From positions 1 to 15,086 of the forward strand of contig JAGLML010000011.1 of assembly GCA_023140035.1 (NCBI GenBank): a DNA stretch of 15,086 bases. Reading direction: 5' to 3'. Positions 7,473-15,086 of this stretch are shown here, piece by piece (within the stretch, counting starts at the first letter, position 1; every line of letters begins with the position of its first letter). This DNA is from Thermoplasmatales archaeon. Its GTDB lineage: Archaea; Thermoplasmatota; E2; DHVEG-1. Made by a program: the position numbers and the translations under genes. Under the pieces are notes generated by a model, which had not been told where the DNA came from, made no database searches, and saw only the letters and a program-made list of their open reading frames with translations.

Positions 7473-8476
7473 ATAAAATGATTACCTTAACAAAAGTACT
7501 CGAGAGTATTATAACTTTCATATATTTAGGAAACAAGCCAACATCTCCTACTAGTAGTTTGAAAAATATCAGAACTATCGATGCATTAATTTACAGAATT
7601 TCTAGAAGGACAGCAAATTTTGAAACACTTCTATTTAAGTTTTTTTTATTTGTCAATAAAAAAAGATATATTTCGAATTTTAACCCAATAGTCATTGGAG
7701 GTTGCCCACGAAGTGGTACAACATTAGCACGAGCATTAATCGGCGTACACCCAAAAATCGTCTCCCTCCAGTTAGAATGTAATATTTTGCCGATGATAAG
7801 AGACATGAATTTTTTAAAAAACGTTTTTGAGTTTTCTTCTGAAGAAATTAACGAGTTAAATAATACATATAAAGATCCCATTTGCTTCGCAGAAAATGTC
7901 TTGAAATTATATGTGCAAAAAGAAGGAACGCAATTCGTTGCAGTGAAAAATCCATTCCACATTGTAATTGTCGATGAACTTTTTCATTATTTTCCAAATA
8001 TGAAATTTATTCATGTGATTAGAGATGGTAGAGACACTGCATGTTCATTAAGAACGTTTCCTAAGAGAAAGATAGTAAATGGTAAAATTGTCCCAAATAT
8101 TGTAAGAAGTCCTTTTGATTGGTGCATTAGACGATGGGTATCATGTATAAATCGAGGTAGAAAAGGAGGGATGAAATCCGATAGATATATCGAGGTTAAA
8201 TACGAAGATTTAGTAAACAATACTGCAATCACCATGGAAAAAATATATGAATTCTTAGGCGTAGAAATGACAGTTACAGATGAGCTGCTCAATTTTTATA
8301 AACATGAAAAAGAAGACAAACATCTACAGCAAACTATGGGAGTGAAGAAACCAATATACGAAAAATCAATTGGAAGATGGAAAAAAGATATGAATGAAAG
8401 TGAAAAAGAAATGTTCAAACATATGGCTGGAAAGATGTTAATAGATTTGGGGTATGAAACAGATCTTGATTGGTAA
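7469..8476 (+). CDS. PAPS-dependent sulfotransferase, tyrosylprotein-sulfotransferase-like (Sulfotransfer_3 type)
   Basis: The 335-residue protein contains the 5'-phosphosulfate loop VIGGCPRSGTTLARAL (75-90) and the 3'-phosphate motif FIHVIRDGRDTACS (180-193). VKYEDL at 243-248 and the C-terminal KSIGRWKKDM (299-308) and LGYETD (327-332) complete the fold. The order and wording of these elements recall eukaryotic tyrosylprotein sulfotransferases. Glu103 falls close to the position of their catalytic glutamate, after a one-residue insertion (a comparison from memory). Unlike them it has no evident N-terminal signal anchor, so it should act in the cytoplasm. The first ~70 residues are an extension before the catalytic core. 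The GTG at 7469 overlaps the GT2 stop; an ATG at 7478 preceded by GTGA is an equally good start. It is expected to transfer sulfate from PAPS to a glycan, lipid or protein hydroxyl. Unlike the gene at 880 it is intact. Confidence 0.92.
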   Translation: MNKMITLTKVLESIITFIYLGNKPTSPTSSLKNIRTIDALIYRISRRTANFETLLFKFFLFVNKKRYISNFNPIVIGGCPRSGTTLARALIGVHPKIVSLQLECNILPMIRDMNFLKNVFEFSSEEINELNNTYKDPICFAENVLKLYVQKEGTQFVAVKNPFHIVIVDELFHYFPNMKFIHVIRDGRDTACSLRTFPKRKIVNGKIVPNIVRSPFDWCIRRWVSCINRGRKGGMKSDRYIEVKYEDLVNNTAITMEKIYEFLGVEMTVTDELLNFYKHEKEDKHLQQTMGVKKPIYEKSIGRWKKDMNESEKEMFKHMAGKMLIDLGYETDLDW

Positions 8477-8477
8477 T

Positions 8478-8493
8478 TGTATTTTATTTTTTG
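8478..8493 (+). terminator. T-rich archaeal-type terminator of the rightward block
   Basis: The run TGTATTTTATTTTTTG-like sequence begins right after the TAA of the sulfotransferase gene and is strongly T-rich on the transcribed sense strand. Archaeal RNA polymerase terminates at such tracts without needing a hairpin. It lies in the 79-bp gap between convergent genes, where a stop signal is expected. No equivalent T-run was seen for the opposite strand. Confidence 0.5.
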
Positions 8494-8555
8494 ATAATCG
8501 TATTTCCATTCTATGTTGAACTAAGCGATCTAAATTTACCTATTGCTCTGAGAGA

Positions 8556-9761
8556 CTAGTTTTTCTGCAACCAACTTAACACATTTTTTTCAAAGTAATC
8601 TTGTAGATTTTTCAGAGAGAATTTTTGCGCATTTTTCAGTGATTCTACCTTCAATTTTTTAAGTTTTTCTGGATTAAAGATAAGTTCATCTATTAATGTT
8701 TCAAGTTCTTTTGAATTTTCATATTTTAAAGCAGAACCATCAAATTCTTTTAACATATTGAACTCAGCGGGTACAATTATTGGCTTAGCATATTGAATTG
8801 CGTTATATACAATGCCACTTCCAACTGTTTTTCCATATTCTTCTTCGATATCACTATCTGCTCTTGTTTTAATTCTTATTGGAGTAAGAATTATATCGCT
8901 CTCATTTAGGATCTCATCAAAAGTGTCATCTGGTACAAAACTATCAAATACGACTACTTTGTAGCCTTTTTTTTCCATTTCTTTAAATTCTTCATGAATG
9001 AGTTTTCCGTAACGACCAACAGGCATTCCTAGAACGCATAGTGCAAGTTTTTCTTTAAAGCGTTTAAACAGATTTTCAAAGGCAGGTATAACAAGTGTAA
9101 AATCTTTACGATGTTCTTGTATTAAACCAGGAATTACTACTTTCAATATTTTATCATCTTTCTGCTTTAATGTATCTATTTTACCTTCAAAAATTGACGT
9201 GGGCAGAGTAAAAATCTCTTTATCATATTCCATATTTATAAGAATATGATCTCTAACTGGACTGTAGATAACATCAATAGCATCAAATTTAGGAAATATG
9301 AACTTGCTGATCAAAACAGAACTTAGATTTGTATCAATCGTTCTTAGCATATGTTTGATATTCAATACAAGTTTAGGTTTCAACCAAGCATTTGCATGAT
9401 GTACAACAAGTACAGTTTTTGATCTTGGATTAAATGAAAGATAATAGAGAAGATCAAAGATAGTTTCATGAATAGTATTAACGAATAATAAGTCAATTTT
9501 CTTGTTACAAATGGTTTCGACACGTTTTAAAAAACGGCAGATACTTTCATTGCCCTCTTTGATTACGAATTCATAGTTGTTCTTATCTTTTAAATAGGTT
9601 TCTAATCGTGAAAACACTTCTTTTGTTGTAAAGATGGTCACATTTGTATTTTTTGTTTTACAAATCTTGCCGAAGGTGTAAAGGACTGGTACATGACGAC
9701 GTATCTCAAGTATTCCAATTTCTATTGGATGTGCAGAGTTAGAATTCTTAAAAGTGGCCAC
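8556..9761 (-). CDS. GT4-like glycosyltransferase (GT-B fold)
   Basis: This 401-residue protein looks like a two-domain GT-B glycosyltransferase. The N-terminal half has alternating strands and helices, with IDLLFVNTIHET (89-100) and a VVHHANAWLKPK segment (119-130). The C-terminal half opens with LKVVIPGLIQEHRKD (206-220), a typical linker and first strand. It carries ALCVLGMPVG (240-249) and a donor-binding stretch, YGKTVGSGIVYNAIQYAKPI (309-328), in the place of the GT4 EX7E region. The usual first glutamate is not obvious there. There is no signal peptide or membrane span. The start is GTG at 9759-9761, supported by a good AAGGAG Shine-Dalgarno (9770-9775) 8 nt upstream. It follows the GT1 gene by 115 nt on the same strand and probably adds one sugar to the same surface glycan; the sugar is unknown. 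Confidence 0.85.
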   Translation of the reverse strand: MATFKNSNSAHPIEIGILEIRRHVPVLYTFGKICKTKNTNVTIFTTKEVFSRLETYLKDKNNYEFVIKEGNESICRFLKRVETICNKKIDLLFVNTIHETIFDLLYYLSFNPRSKTVLVVHHANAWLKPKLVLNIKHMLRTIDTNLSSVLISKFIFPKFDAIDVIYSPVRDHILINMEYDKEIFTLPTSIFEGKIDTLKQKDDKILKVVIPGLIQEHRKDFTLVIPAFENLFKRFKEKLALCVLGMPVGRYGKLIHEEFKEMEKKGYKVVVFDSFVPDDTFDEILNESDIILTPIRIKTRADSDIEEEYGKTVGSGIVYNAIQYAKPIIVPAEFNMLKEFDGSALKYENSKELETLIDELIFNPEKLKKLKVESLKNAQKFSLKNLQDYFEKNVLSWLQKN

Positions 9762-9769
9762 GCGTTTTA

Positions 9770-9806
9770 CTCCTTAAGACTCGGTATTCTACAACCTTAT
9801 TTAAAT
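9770..9806 (-). promoter_or_regulatory. Promoter and Shine-Dalgarno of the GT4 gene
   Basis: On the minus strand ATTTAAATA (9798-9806), preceded by an A-rich stretch that could serve as a BRE, is followed by AAGGAG (9770-9775) and the GTG start at 9761. Transcription would begin near 9777, giving a leader just long enough to include the ribosome-binding site. The GT4 gene can therefore be expressed separately from the upstream GT1 gene. Confidence 0.55.
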
Positions 9807-9876
9807 TTTTTAGTGCATGATATCTATATTAATATCACTTTTTGCAGCAATTTCAGGTATTCTTTATCCTGCATAA

Positions 9877-11181
9877 CTAGTTTAATCTTTCTTGTTTTAA
9901 AATCTCGATAAGTAATTTCACTGCGTTTTTATCTCCCTCAGGTTTTGGTAGTTTTCCAGCTAAATCTCGAGCATTTTTTAGATATTTATTTTGATTATTA
10001 AAGATTTCATTGATTCCTTGCAACAATTTCTCTTTCTTGAAATACTTCCTTGATAAAATAATGGCCATCCCATGTTTAGCCAACATCTCAAGATTAAGAT
10101 GTTGTTCAAATTGCATAGGAAATCCTATGACTGGTTTTCCAGAATATACGGCTGTATAAACGGTGCCTTGTCCACCATGGAGAATCGCTAAATCCACTGA
10201 CTGATTTATTGTTTTCAGAGAGGGAACAAATTTTTTTAGGAGAATATTATCATTTAACTTAGGCAATTCGTCTTCTTTTAAAATTGAAGTATAAACAGCT
10301 ATTACCTTGTAATCTGTTTCATTTAATGTTTCTAAAATTTTTAGGAATAACTCTTTTGTTCCAGAGCTGCCTAATGATATCATGATTGATTTACCTGGTT
10401 TTTGAAGGTGCCGCTTGATATCATTTGTTTCTTTTATAGAACTTTTTTCAGAAAAAGATTTAGCAAAAAGTTCATCTAAAAAGATTGGGCCTATGAAATA
10501 ATCATTAGTAGAGATATCAGATTTTTCTAAATGCAAAAGTTCTATAAAATCTGTGAAAAAATTATAGTCACCTTTATTAATATCGCTTGTCAGTTTAGGG
10601 CTTGGAATATGTGGATATTTTTTTGCAGCCTTTTCAAATGGTCGAGCCCAGCTTCTGGCTCTGAGAACGTACCAATTGAGAATTTTGAGTTTCCATGAAT
10701 GCGGTATGAAACGAGTAAAGAAAAATTCAGCATCATCAGGATATTTGGTGAATTTTCCCATAGCTCTTGGTGTTACAGATACAAGAGGTATTTGGGCTGC
10801 TCTAGCAGAGATGCTACAGGGGAAGTTGTTGCATGATACAACCATTTTTACACCTACTTCCTTGTATGCAGCTATCTCTGCTTCCACGTGTTCTAAGAGT
10901 GCTTTTTTTGAAAAAGGGGGCCTAAGTTCTTCCATTCGTGAGCACTTCCATAGATGTTCTATGAACTGCTCAGTGTAGATGGGTTTGGCTCGAACGACTT
11001 TACATCCTATTTCTTTTGCAAGATATTCGTATTTACCGCCATGGCTAAAAAAAATGGCTTTTCCACCAAGCTCCTTATATCGGTTGGCGATGAGTACAGC
11101 ACGACCACTTTCAGCAAGATTATAAAAAAGAGGGAAGAACCCTACAAGTGGTTTTTTGTTTGATGAACTTTTTTTAATCAT
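9877..11181 (-). CDS. GT1-type (UDP-glucuronosyl/MGT-like) glycosyltransferase
   Basis: The 434-residue protein has the GT-B layout of GT1/MGT-like enzymes. The N-terminal Rossmann domain reads LVGFFPLFYNLAESGRA (12-28), with KAIFFSHGG at 41-49, where related enzymes bind the acceptor. Later comes MVVSCNNFPCSISARAAQIP (113-132). The C-terminal domain has SIMISLGSSGT (265-275) and the donor-binding signature AILHGGQGT (332-340), with VIGFPMQFEQHLNLEML (351-367), which matches the usual P-x-x-x-E/D-Q sugar-contact motif. All key elements are present and the length is normal, so it should be active. No membrane segment is evident. Start: ATG 11181, preceded by GAGAG 8 nt upstream (11190-11194). 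The gap to the upstream flippase-like gene is only 20 nt, indicating an operon. Likely acceptors are lipids or lipid-linked glycans; the donor is an NDP-sugar of unknown type. Confidence 0.92.
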   Translation of the reverse strand: MIKKSSSNKKPLVGFFPLFYNLAESGRAVLIANRYKELGGKAIFFSHGGKYEYLAKEIGCKVVRAKPIYTEQFIEHLWKCSRMEELRPPFSKKALLEHVEAEIAAYKEVGVKMVVSCNNFPCSISARAAQIPLVSVTPRAMGKFTKYPDDAEFFFTRFIPHSWKLKILNWYVLRARSWARPFEKAAKKYPHIPSPKLTSDINKGDYNFFTDFIELLHLEKSDISTNDYFIGPIFLDELFAKSFSEKSSIKETNDIKRHLQKPGKSIMISLGSSGTKELFLKILETLNETDYKVIAVYTSILKEDELPKLNDNILLKKFVPSLKTINQSVDLAILHGGQGTVYTAVYSGKPVIGFPMQFEQHLNLEMLAKHGMAIILSRKYFKKEKLLQGINEIFNNQNKYLKNARDLAGKLPKPEGDKNAVKLLIEILKQERLN

Positions 11182-11201
11182 GTTGCCTACTCTCTTTTAA
11201 C

Positions 11202-14200
11202 TTAAGTCTCCTTTTTAAGTGTATCTTCTATCTCTAATAAAGTCATATTTTTTTTATTGTTCCTTGCTTCAACAACTGATACTATAAACCCGTAGAAACC
11301 AGTAAGAGCATCTGTTATGAGATGGCCAGCGAGCGAAAGAACCAATGCTTTTTCTGGTGAGACACCGTAGAATGAAAATAGGAAAATCAATGTTGCTTCT
11401 CGTGTTCCAAGACCTGCAGAAGTGATAGGTATGAATGCTACCACGTTAGCTATTGAGTATAACATGAGGAATTCAAAGTATGGTACTTCAATATCTAGTG
11501 ACAACCCTAATATGTAGATCTGCGAGTAAATAATTATCCAGGACGGAATGACTATGATAAAAGGATAAATTAAACTTTTAATACTTGGAAAATCTTTGTA
11601 AAAACTGTCAACAAACCGAGTTAAGTAAGGTTTAAACTTTTTCGGAATTAATAGTTTAATAAGTAAATGAAATGTTTTTTCTCCACGTTCTTTTTTGATG
11701 AAGAAACCATATGCTCCTAATATTATAACCAGAAAAACACAAGTAATCAGGAAAATCTCAGGTACTTTATTAATTATTAGAAATGCACCAATAATCATCA
11801 TGAGATAGAGAGATAATGTATGAATTCCTTCCTCAACTATTAAATTGACAAATAGTTTACCTGTAGGTTCATTTGTTTTTTCTTTTAAATAAGGGATTCT
11901 CATCAGTTGGCCAACGTATCCCGGTGTTATTGAGCCATAAAAATAACCGATCAAGAATATCTTCAAAGAGGTGATGAAACTTACATTTATCTTTTGTTTT
12001 TTAAGGATGATCTGCCAGACGTAATTTCTTATTAACATCCTTGGAAGCGTCAAAGATGCAGAAATAATAATTAAGAACGGAGAGATTTTCAAAAAGGTAG
12101 ATGCTATCTCATCAGTACCAATGTCAACAATAAGATAGATAAGTAAAAAGATACCAATAAGCGGCATAAGCCTTTTTGTGTATTTTATGATAGTATCTTT
12201 ATTAAGTAATTTGCCCGTTTTTCTTGTTCTTTCTTTGAACATTTTTTTGATGCTGAAAATTGTGAGTGCTAAAACAATACCAGCAGCTAATAGACAGAGA
12301 TAAAAACCGATGCTTGGTCCCCAATTACAAAATACTGATGTACGTACCCCTTCTCCAGCTAGACTTATATCTACATTTCCTTCTCCAAAGAAATCTCCGA
12401 CCCCTACTTTAACCAGTTCGGACATTGCATATGAGAATATAAAAATAGATCCAATCAGGGCTAAGGCTCCAGATGATATTGACAAAAATGAAAGTCTGCG
12501 TTTATTAAATCTTTCAAAAATTATGTTTAATATTATCAAAATACAACCTATAACTATAGATATGGATGCCAAGGTCATTGCATCTGTAAATATTTCTGGC
12601 AGAGATGCAAGCTCTCCGGCAATGACACTAGGTGCAGTAGTTGTAGTGATGAGTTCTGGAGGAGATAGATACATTTTTGTTGAGGTTTCCACCTGGGACG
12701 AAGAACCGTGCAGCATCCACCATGGCATAACAATTGATGCAATCACAAGTGATATAGCTAATATCTTTAAGAATGACTTAATATTCTTCTTTCTAAGAGT
12801 CAGGAATGCACCTGCTAACAGAAAAATAACAGACGAGTATATCACATAAAGTGGAAAAACTGGTTCTTCTGTTGTTACTAGATCAAACGTTCTTTCACCG
12901 ATAACGTTAATCTTTCTTTCCCCGATTAGATTATCTTTGAGGTAAATTTCAGCCCTGTAATTTCCAGGTGGTAATGAAAATTGTACAAACCCTTCTTCAT
13001 CACAATTTTTCTCTGTTTTTTTACCTTCCCTTGTTATTACTATCTTTGCATCTTTTAATGGAATTCCTCGAAAATCAAAGGTATATATTTTTATGTTAAA
13101 TTCAGCCAGGAAAACAAGGCGTGTCTCTTTCTCTGTAGGAATTTGTACATTTTCTTCTACTAAAAACGACTTATATTGTAAACGAAGCTGATAATTTGCA
13201 GGAATAAGATTTGAAAAGAGATAATTATTTGTTTGAAGTTTTTCTGCATGTATCTCTGTTGACTCGATCATTTCGTTGCTAACAAAAACTGGATCGAAAT
13301 TAATTTCTGGAGATAAACCCCAGGTATCTAAAACTTCTAATGTGAAATCATGTCGTTCAATATCTATCGACCTTTTTATTGAAACTATTTTTCTAATAAA
13401 TCCTAATCTTATAGGTTCTTCATAGATAGCAAATCCATTGTATAAAACCTTAAGATCGTATTTGCCTAAAATACTACATGGTACTTTTATTAAAGATCGA
13501 CCTTGATCATCAGTTACACTTTCTGACACTGAAACGTTATTTTTTGATAGAAGCACTTTTGCATCTTTTATTGCATCACCGTTCTGATCTGCTATAGATA
13601 CTTGCAAAGAACCTTCTGGTTTACAAAAAACACGTGTTTTAGTGTCTTCTTGTACATCTACAGTTGTAAATCCTATGTATTTCCTATCTTTTCCAATAGC
13701 AGAATTTTCTTTGTAGATTTTCACAAGATATCTGCCGGGTTCCAGATTTTGGAAACGTATTTTTTTGAAAAATGTAAGATTTTTCCAGTCAAAGATTCCT
13801 AACGCTAGTTTGATTTTCTGAATAAGCGTTGTATCATCAAAGCTGGGAAGCGGATTTGTTGATATTCGTCCGGCTATTCCTGTTGACATGATGTTTTCAT
13901 TATGGTATAATTCTGCGCTGATGTAGGATAGATTTTTGCCAGTTAATATGGACAAAGCAGATCCCATTGGAACCGATGGTGCCATGTGAACGAACACTGT
14001 TAAAGAACAAGTCTCTTCTTCCTCACCCCCTGGAACTTTCCCTATATGTAATGGCCTAATTTTTACAAGTGATTGGAAGAGGTCCGCTTCCTCTTCAACA
14101 GCCCTATATCCTCCAGTATTGGTAGAAAAAAACTCTGCATCATATTCTACTACAAGATCATCTGGTACATCTAAATCGTGTGAGGACCCCATTTCATATG

Positions 14201-15086
14201 AGTTCCTGCTGAACGAAATGAAAATCATATTGCTTTCAAGTCCAGGTAGATCAGAGGAATCCTGTTCACGTCCTTTTATCTGAATGCCGTCTCTTTCGCC
14301 TGTACCAGATTTCATAACGTTGTTTGAACCAATTATAAGAGAATGAGCAATACCTGTTTCCCCCTCATCAAAAGAAATCCATGCCTTTTCACCCAAATCA
14401 AGGTCGTCCTCTGTATTTATAAATAATGTGCTAGCCCATGTACCTGGACCAGCTGAAACTTCAGGATCTGGGTTCAATGCATACTCAGCTATTTTATCTT
14501 GCTCAGTATAAACATGTAAATATGGGTATATCCTGCCGAAGTTTAGATCTTTTATTGAATTACTTTCTAAACCACCACATTGAAAACTTGCGTAGGTTCC
14601 TTCAACTTCAGGTTCGATTGCCACCGTAAATTCTTTTAAAATTTCATGTTTTACATGGGCGCTGATTCGTTTATGTTCTGTGGGGCAGTAGTAATACTTG
14701 TAAGTAACTGTGCTTTTCACATCTTTTTTAATTGACTCACTTACAATTCCAAATTTAACCATGAGATTTCCATCAACTAAAATTTCCTTAGAAATGAGAT
14801 TGTCAATTGATCCCGAGTAATCTTCCACACCTGCCCCATAGAAGTACATAAAATCAAATGATGCAAATAACTCTCCACTCTTAGGCATTACATCAGTTGC
14901 TCCTGGTTTTAATTTGGTTACTTGCTGAGCAACGCCTCCACCCATAAACTTTCCACCTTGTGCAACCGCATAGATAACAGATTCATCTTCTGTTATTTTG
15001 TAATAGTGTGATTCGAAAGGAAGCCCTGGAATTGGCTCATAATTATAATAAGACGCTTCAACTTCAACCCGATCTGGATAATTTGG
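11202..15086 (-). CDS. Giant surface protein fused to a flippase-like LPG synthase TM (UPF0104) domain, N-terminus cut by window edge
   Basis: The frame is open from the window edge to a TAA at 11202-11204, at least 1294 residues. Another 47 codons without a stop precede the Met at 14945, so that Met is not a proven start. Numbering below is from that Met. Residues 1-690 are soluble, beta-rich and probably extracellular. They include three or four similar beta-sandwich modules (about 401-440, 446-514, 533-602, 615-681), each with a LPPGNY-type turn, resembling carboxypeptidase-regulatory-like folds. Hydrophobic segments follow at about 697-716, 724-744, 788-810, 818-841 and 877-898. The last part, 927-1224, is a multi-span domain with SITPGYVGQLMRIPYLKEK (1005-1023) and PITSAGLGTREATL (1173-1186), the signatures of the LPG synthase TM/flippase-like family. 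In Haloferax AglD a related membrane domain is linked to S-layer glycosylation. A role in moving or using lipid-linked sugars is inferred. Two glycosyltransferase genes follow, the first after 20 nt. Confidence 0.88.
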   Translation of the reverse strand, partial: PNYPDRVEVEASYYNYEPIPGLPFESHYYKITEDESVIYAVAQGGKFMGGGVAQQVTKLKPGATDVMPKSGELFASFDFMYFYGAGVEDYSGSIDNLISKEILVDGNLMVKFGIVSESIKKDVKSTVTYKYYYCPTEHKRISAHVKHEILKEFTVAIEPEVEGTYASFQCGGLESNSIKDLNFGRIYPYLHVYTEQDKIAEYALNPDPEVSAGPGTWASTLFINTEDDLDLGEKAWISFDEGETGIAHSLIIGSNNVMKSGTGERDGIQIKGREQDSSDLPGLESNMIFISFSRNSYEMGSSHDLDVPDDLVVEYDAEFFSTNTGGYRAVEEEADLFQSLVKIRPLHIGKVPGGEEEETCSLTVFVHMAPSVPMGSALSILTGKNLSYISAELYHNENIMSTGIAGRISTNPLPSFDDTTLIQKIKLALGIFDWKNLTFFKKIRFQNLEPGRYLVKIYKENSAIGKDRKYIGFTTVDVQEDTKTRVFCKPEGSLQVSIADQNGDAIKDAKVLLSKNNVSVSESVTDDQGRSLIKVPCSILGKYDLKVLYNGFAIYEEPIRLGFIRKIVSIKRSIDIERHDFTLEVLDTWGLSPEINFDPVFVSNEMIESTEIHAEKLQTNNYLFSNLIPANYQLRLQYKSFLVEENVQIPTEKETRLVFLAEFNIKIYTFDFRGIPLKDAKIVITREGKKTEKNCDEEGFVQFSLPPGNYRAEIYLKDNLIGERKINVIGERTFDLVTTEEPVFPLYVIYSSVIFLLAGAFLTLRKKNIKSFLKILAISLVIASIVMPWWMLHGSSSQVETSTKMYLSPPELITTTTAPSVIAGELASLPEIFTDAMTLASISIVIGCILIILNIIFERFNKRRLSFLSISSGALALIGSIFIFSYAMSELVKVGVGDFFGEGNVDISLAGEGVRTSVFCNWGPSIGFYLCLLAAGIVLALTIFSIKKMFKERTRKTGKLLNKDTIIKYTKRLMPLIGIFLLIYLIVDIGTDEIASTFLKISPFLIIISASLTLPRMLIRNYVWQIILKKQKINVSFITSLKIFLIGYFYGSITPGYVGQLMRIPYLKEKTNEPTGKLFVNLIVEEGIHTLSLYLMMIIGAFLIINKVPEIFLITCVFLVIILGAYGFFIKKERGEKTFHLLIKLLIPKKFKPYLTRFVDSFYKDFPSIKSLIYPFIIVIPSWIIIYSQIYILGLSLDIEVPYFEFLMLYSIANVVAFIPITSAGLGTREATLIFLFSFYGVSPEKALVLSLAGHLITDALTGFYGFIVSVVEARNNKKNMTLLEIEDTLKKET

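Noticed and set aside
10676..10978. A 100-codon plus-strand frame opposite the GT1 gene
   Set aside because: The minus-strand frame carries full GT1 motifs; the antisense frame is a by-product of its codon use.
12310..12849. A 179-codon plus-strand frame inside the flippase-like gene
   Set aside because: It lies antisense to a clearly coding membrane region, has no domain motifs, and no promoter or ribosome-binding site supports it.

Overview
The window is AT-rich and most likely comes from an archaeon. Candidate promoters are archaeal TATA-type boxes (for example TATTTAAAT at 1977-1985, and the same box on the minus strand at 9798-9806). The right-handed beta-helix surface protein and the huge membrane-anchored surface protein are of types I associate with Thermoplasmatota and related Euryarchaeota. 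The phylum is inference from remembered protein style; no rRNA or other marker gene is present.

Layout: (1) 1-545, minus strand, a partial short-chain dehydrogenase/reductase. (2) 546-879, a divergent intergenic region. (3) 880-8476, plus strand: a sulfotransferase gene interrupted by one in-frame TGA (880-1863), a secreted glycoside-hydrolase/beta-helix fusion (2029-4569), an AlkP-superfamily enzyme (4911-6536), a family 2 glycosyltransferase (6651-7472) and a second, intact sulfotransferase overlapping it by 4 nt (7469-8476). (4) 8477-8555, a short convergent gap. (5) 8556-15086, minus strand, in transcription order: a very large protein joining surface-type modules to a flippase-like (LPG synthase TM / UPF0104) domain, truncated at its N-terminus by the window edge; then a GT1-type glycosyltransferase 20 nt downstream; then a GT4-type glycosyltransferase with its own likely promoter.

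Together the genes look like a cell-surface glycan locus. Three glycosyltransferases would assemble sugars, two sulfotransferase genes (one broken or recoded) would sulfate glycan or protein acceptors, an AlkP-type enzyme could handle phosphorylated intermediates, the flippase-like domain could move or use lipid-linked sugars, and the exported glycoside hydrolase with 16 N-glycosylation sequons could act on, or itself be a target of, the glycan. The enzyme families are well supported by motifs; the joint pathway is inference from gene proximity. The most unusual items are the single in-frame TGA in the first sulfotransferase, the ectodomain/flippase fusion with repeated beta-sandwich modules, the hydrolase/beta-helix fusion, and the tyrosylprotein-sulfotransferase-like look of the second sulfotransferase. 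I found no RNA genes, CRISPR arrays, insertion sequences or attachment sites.
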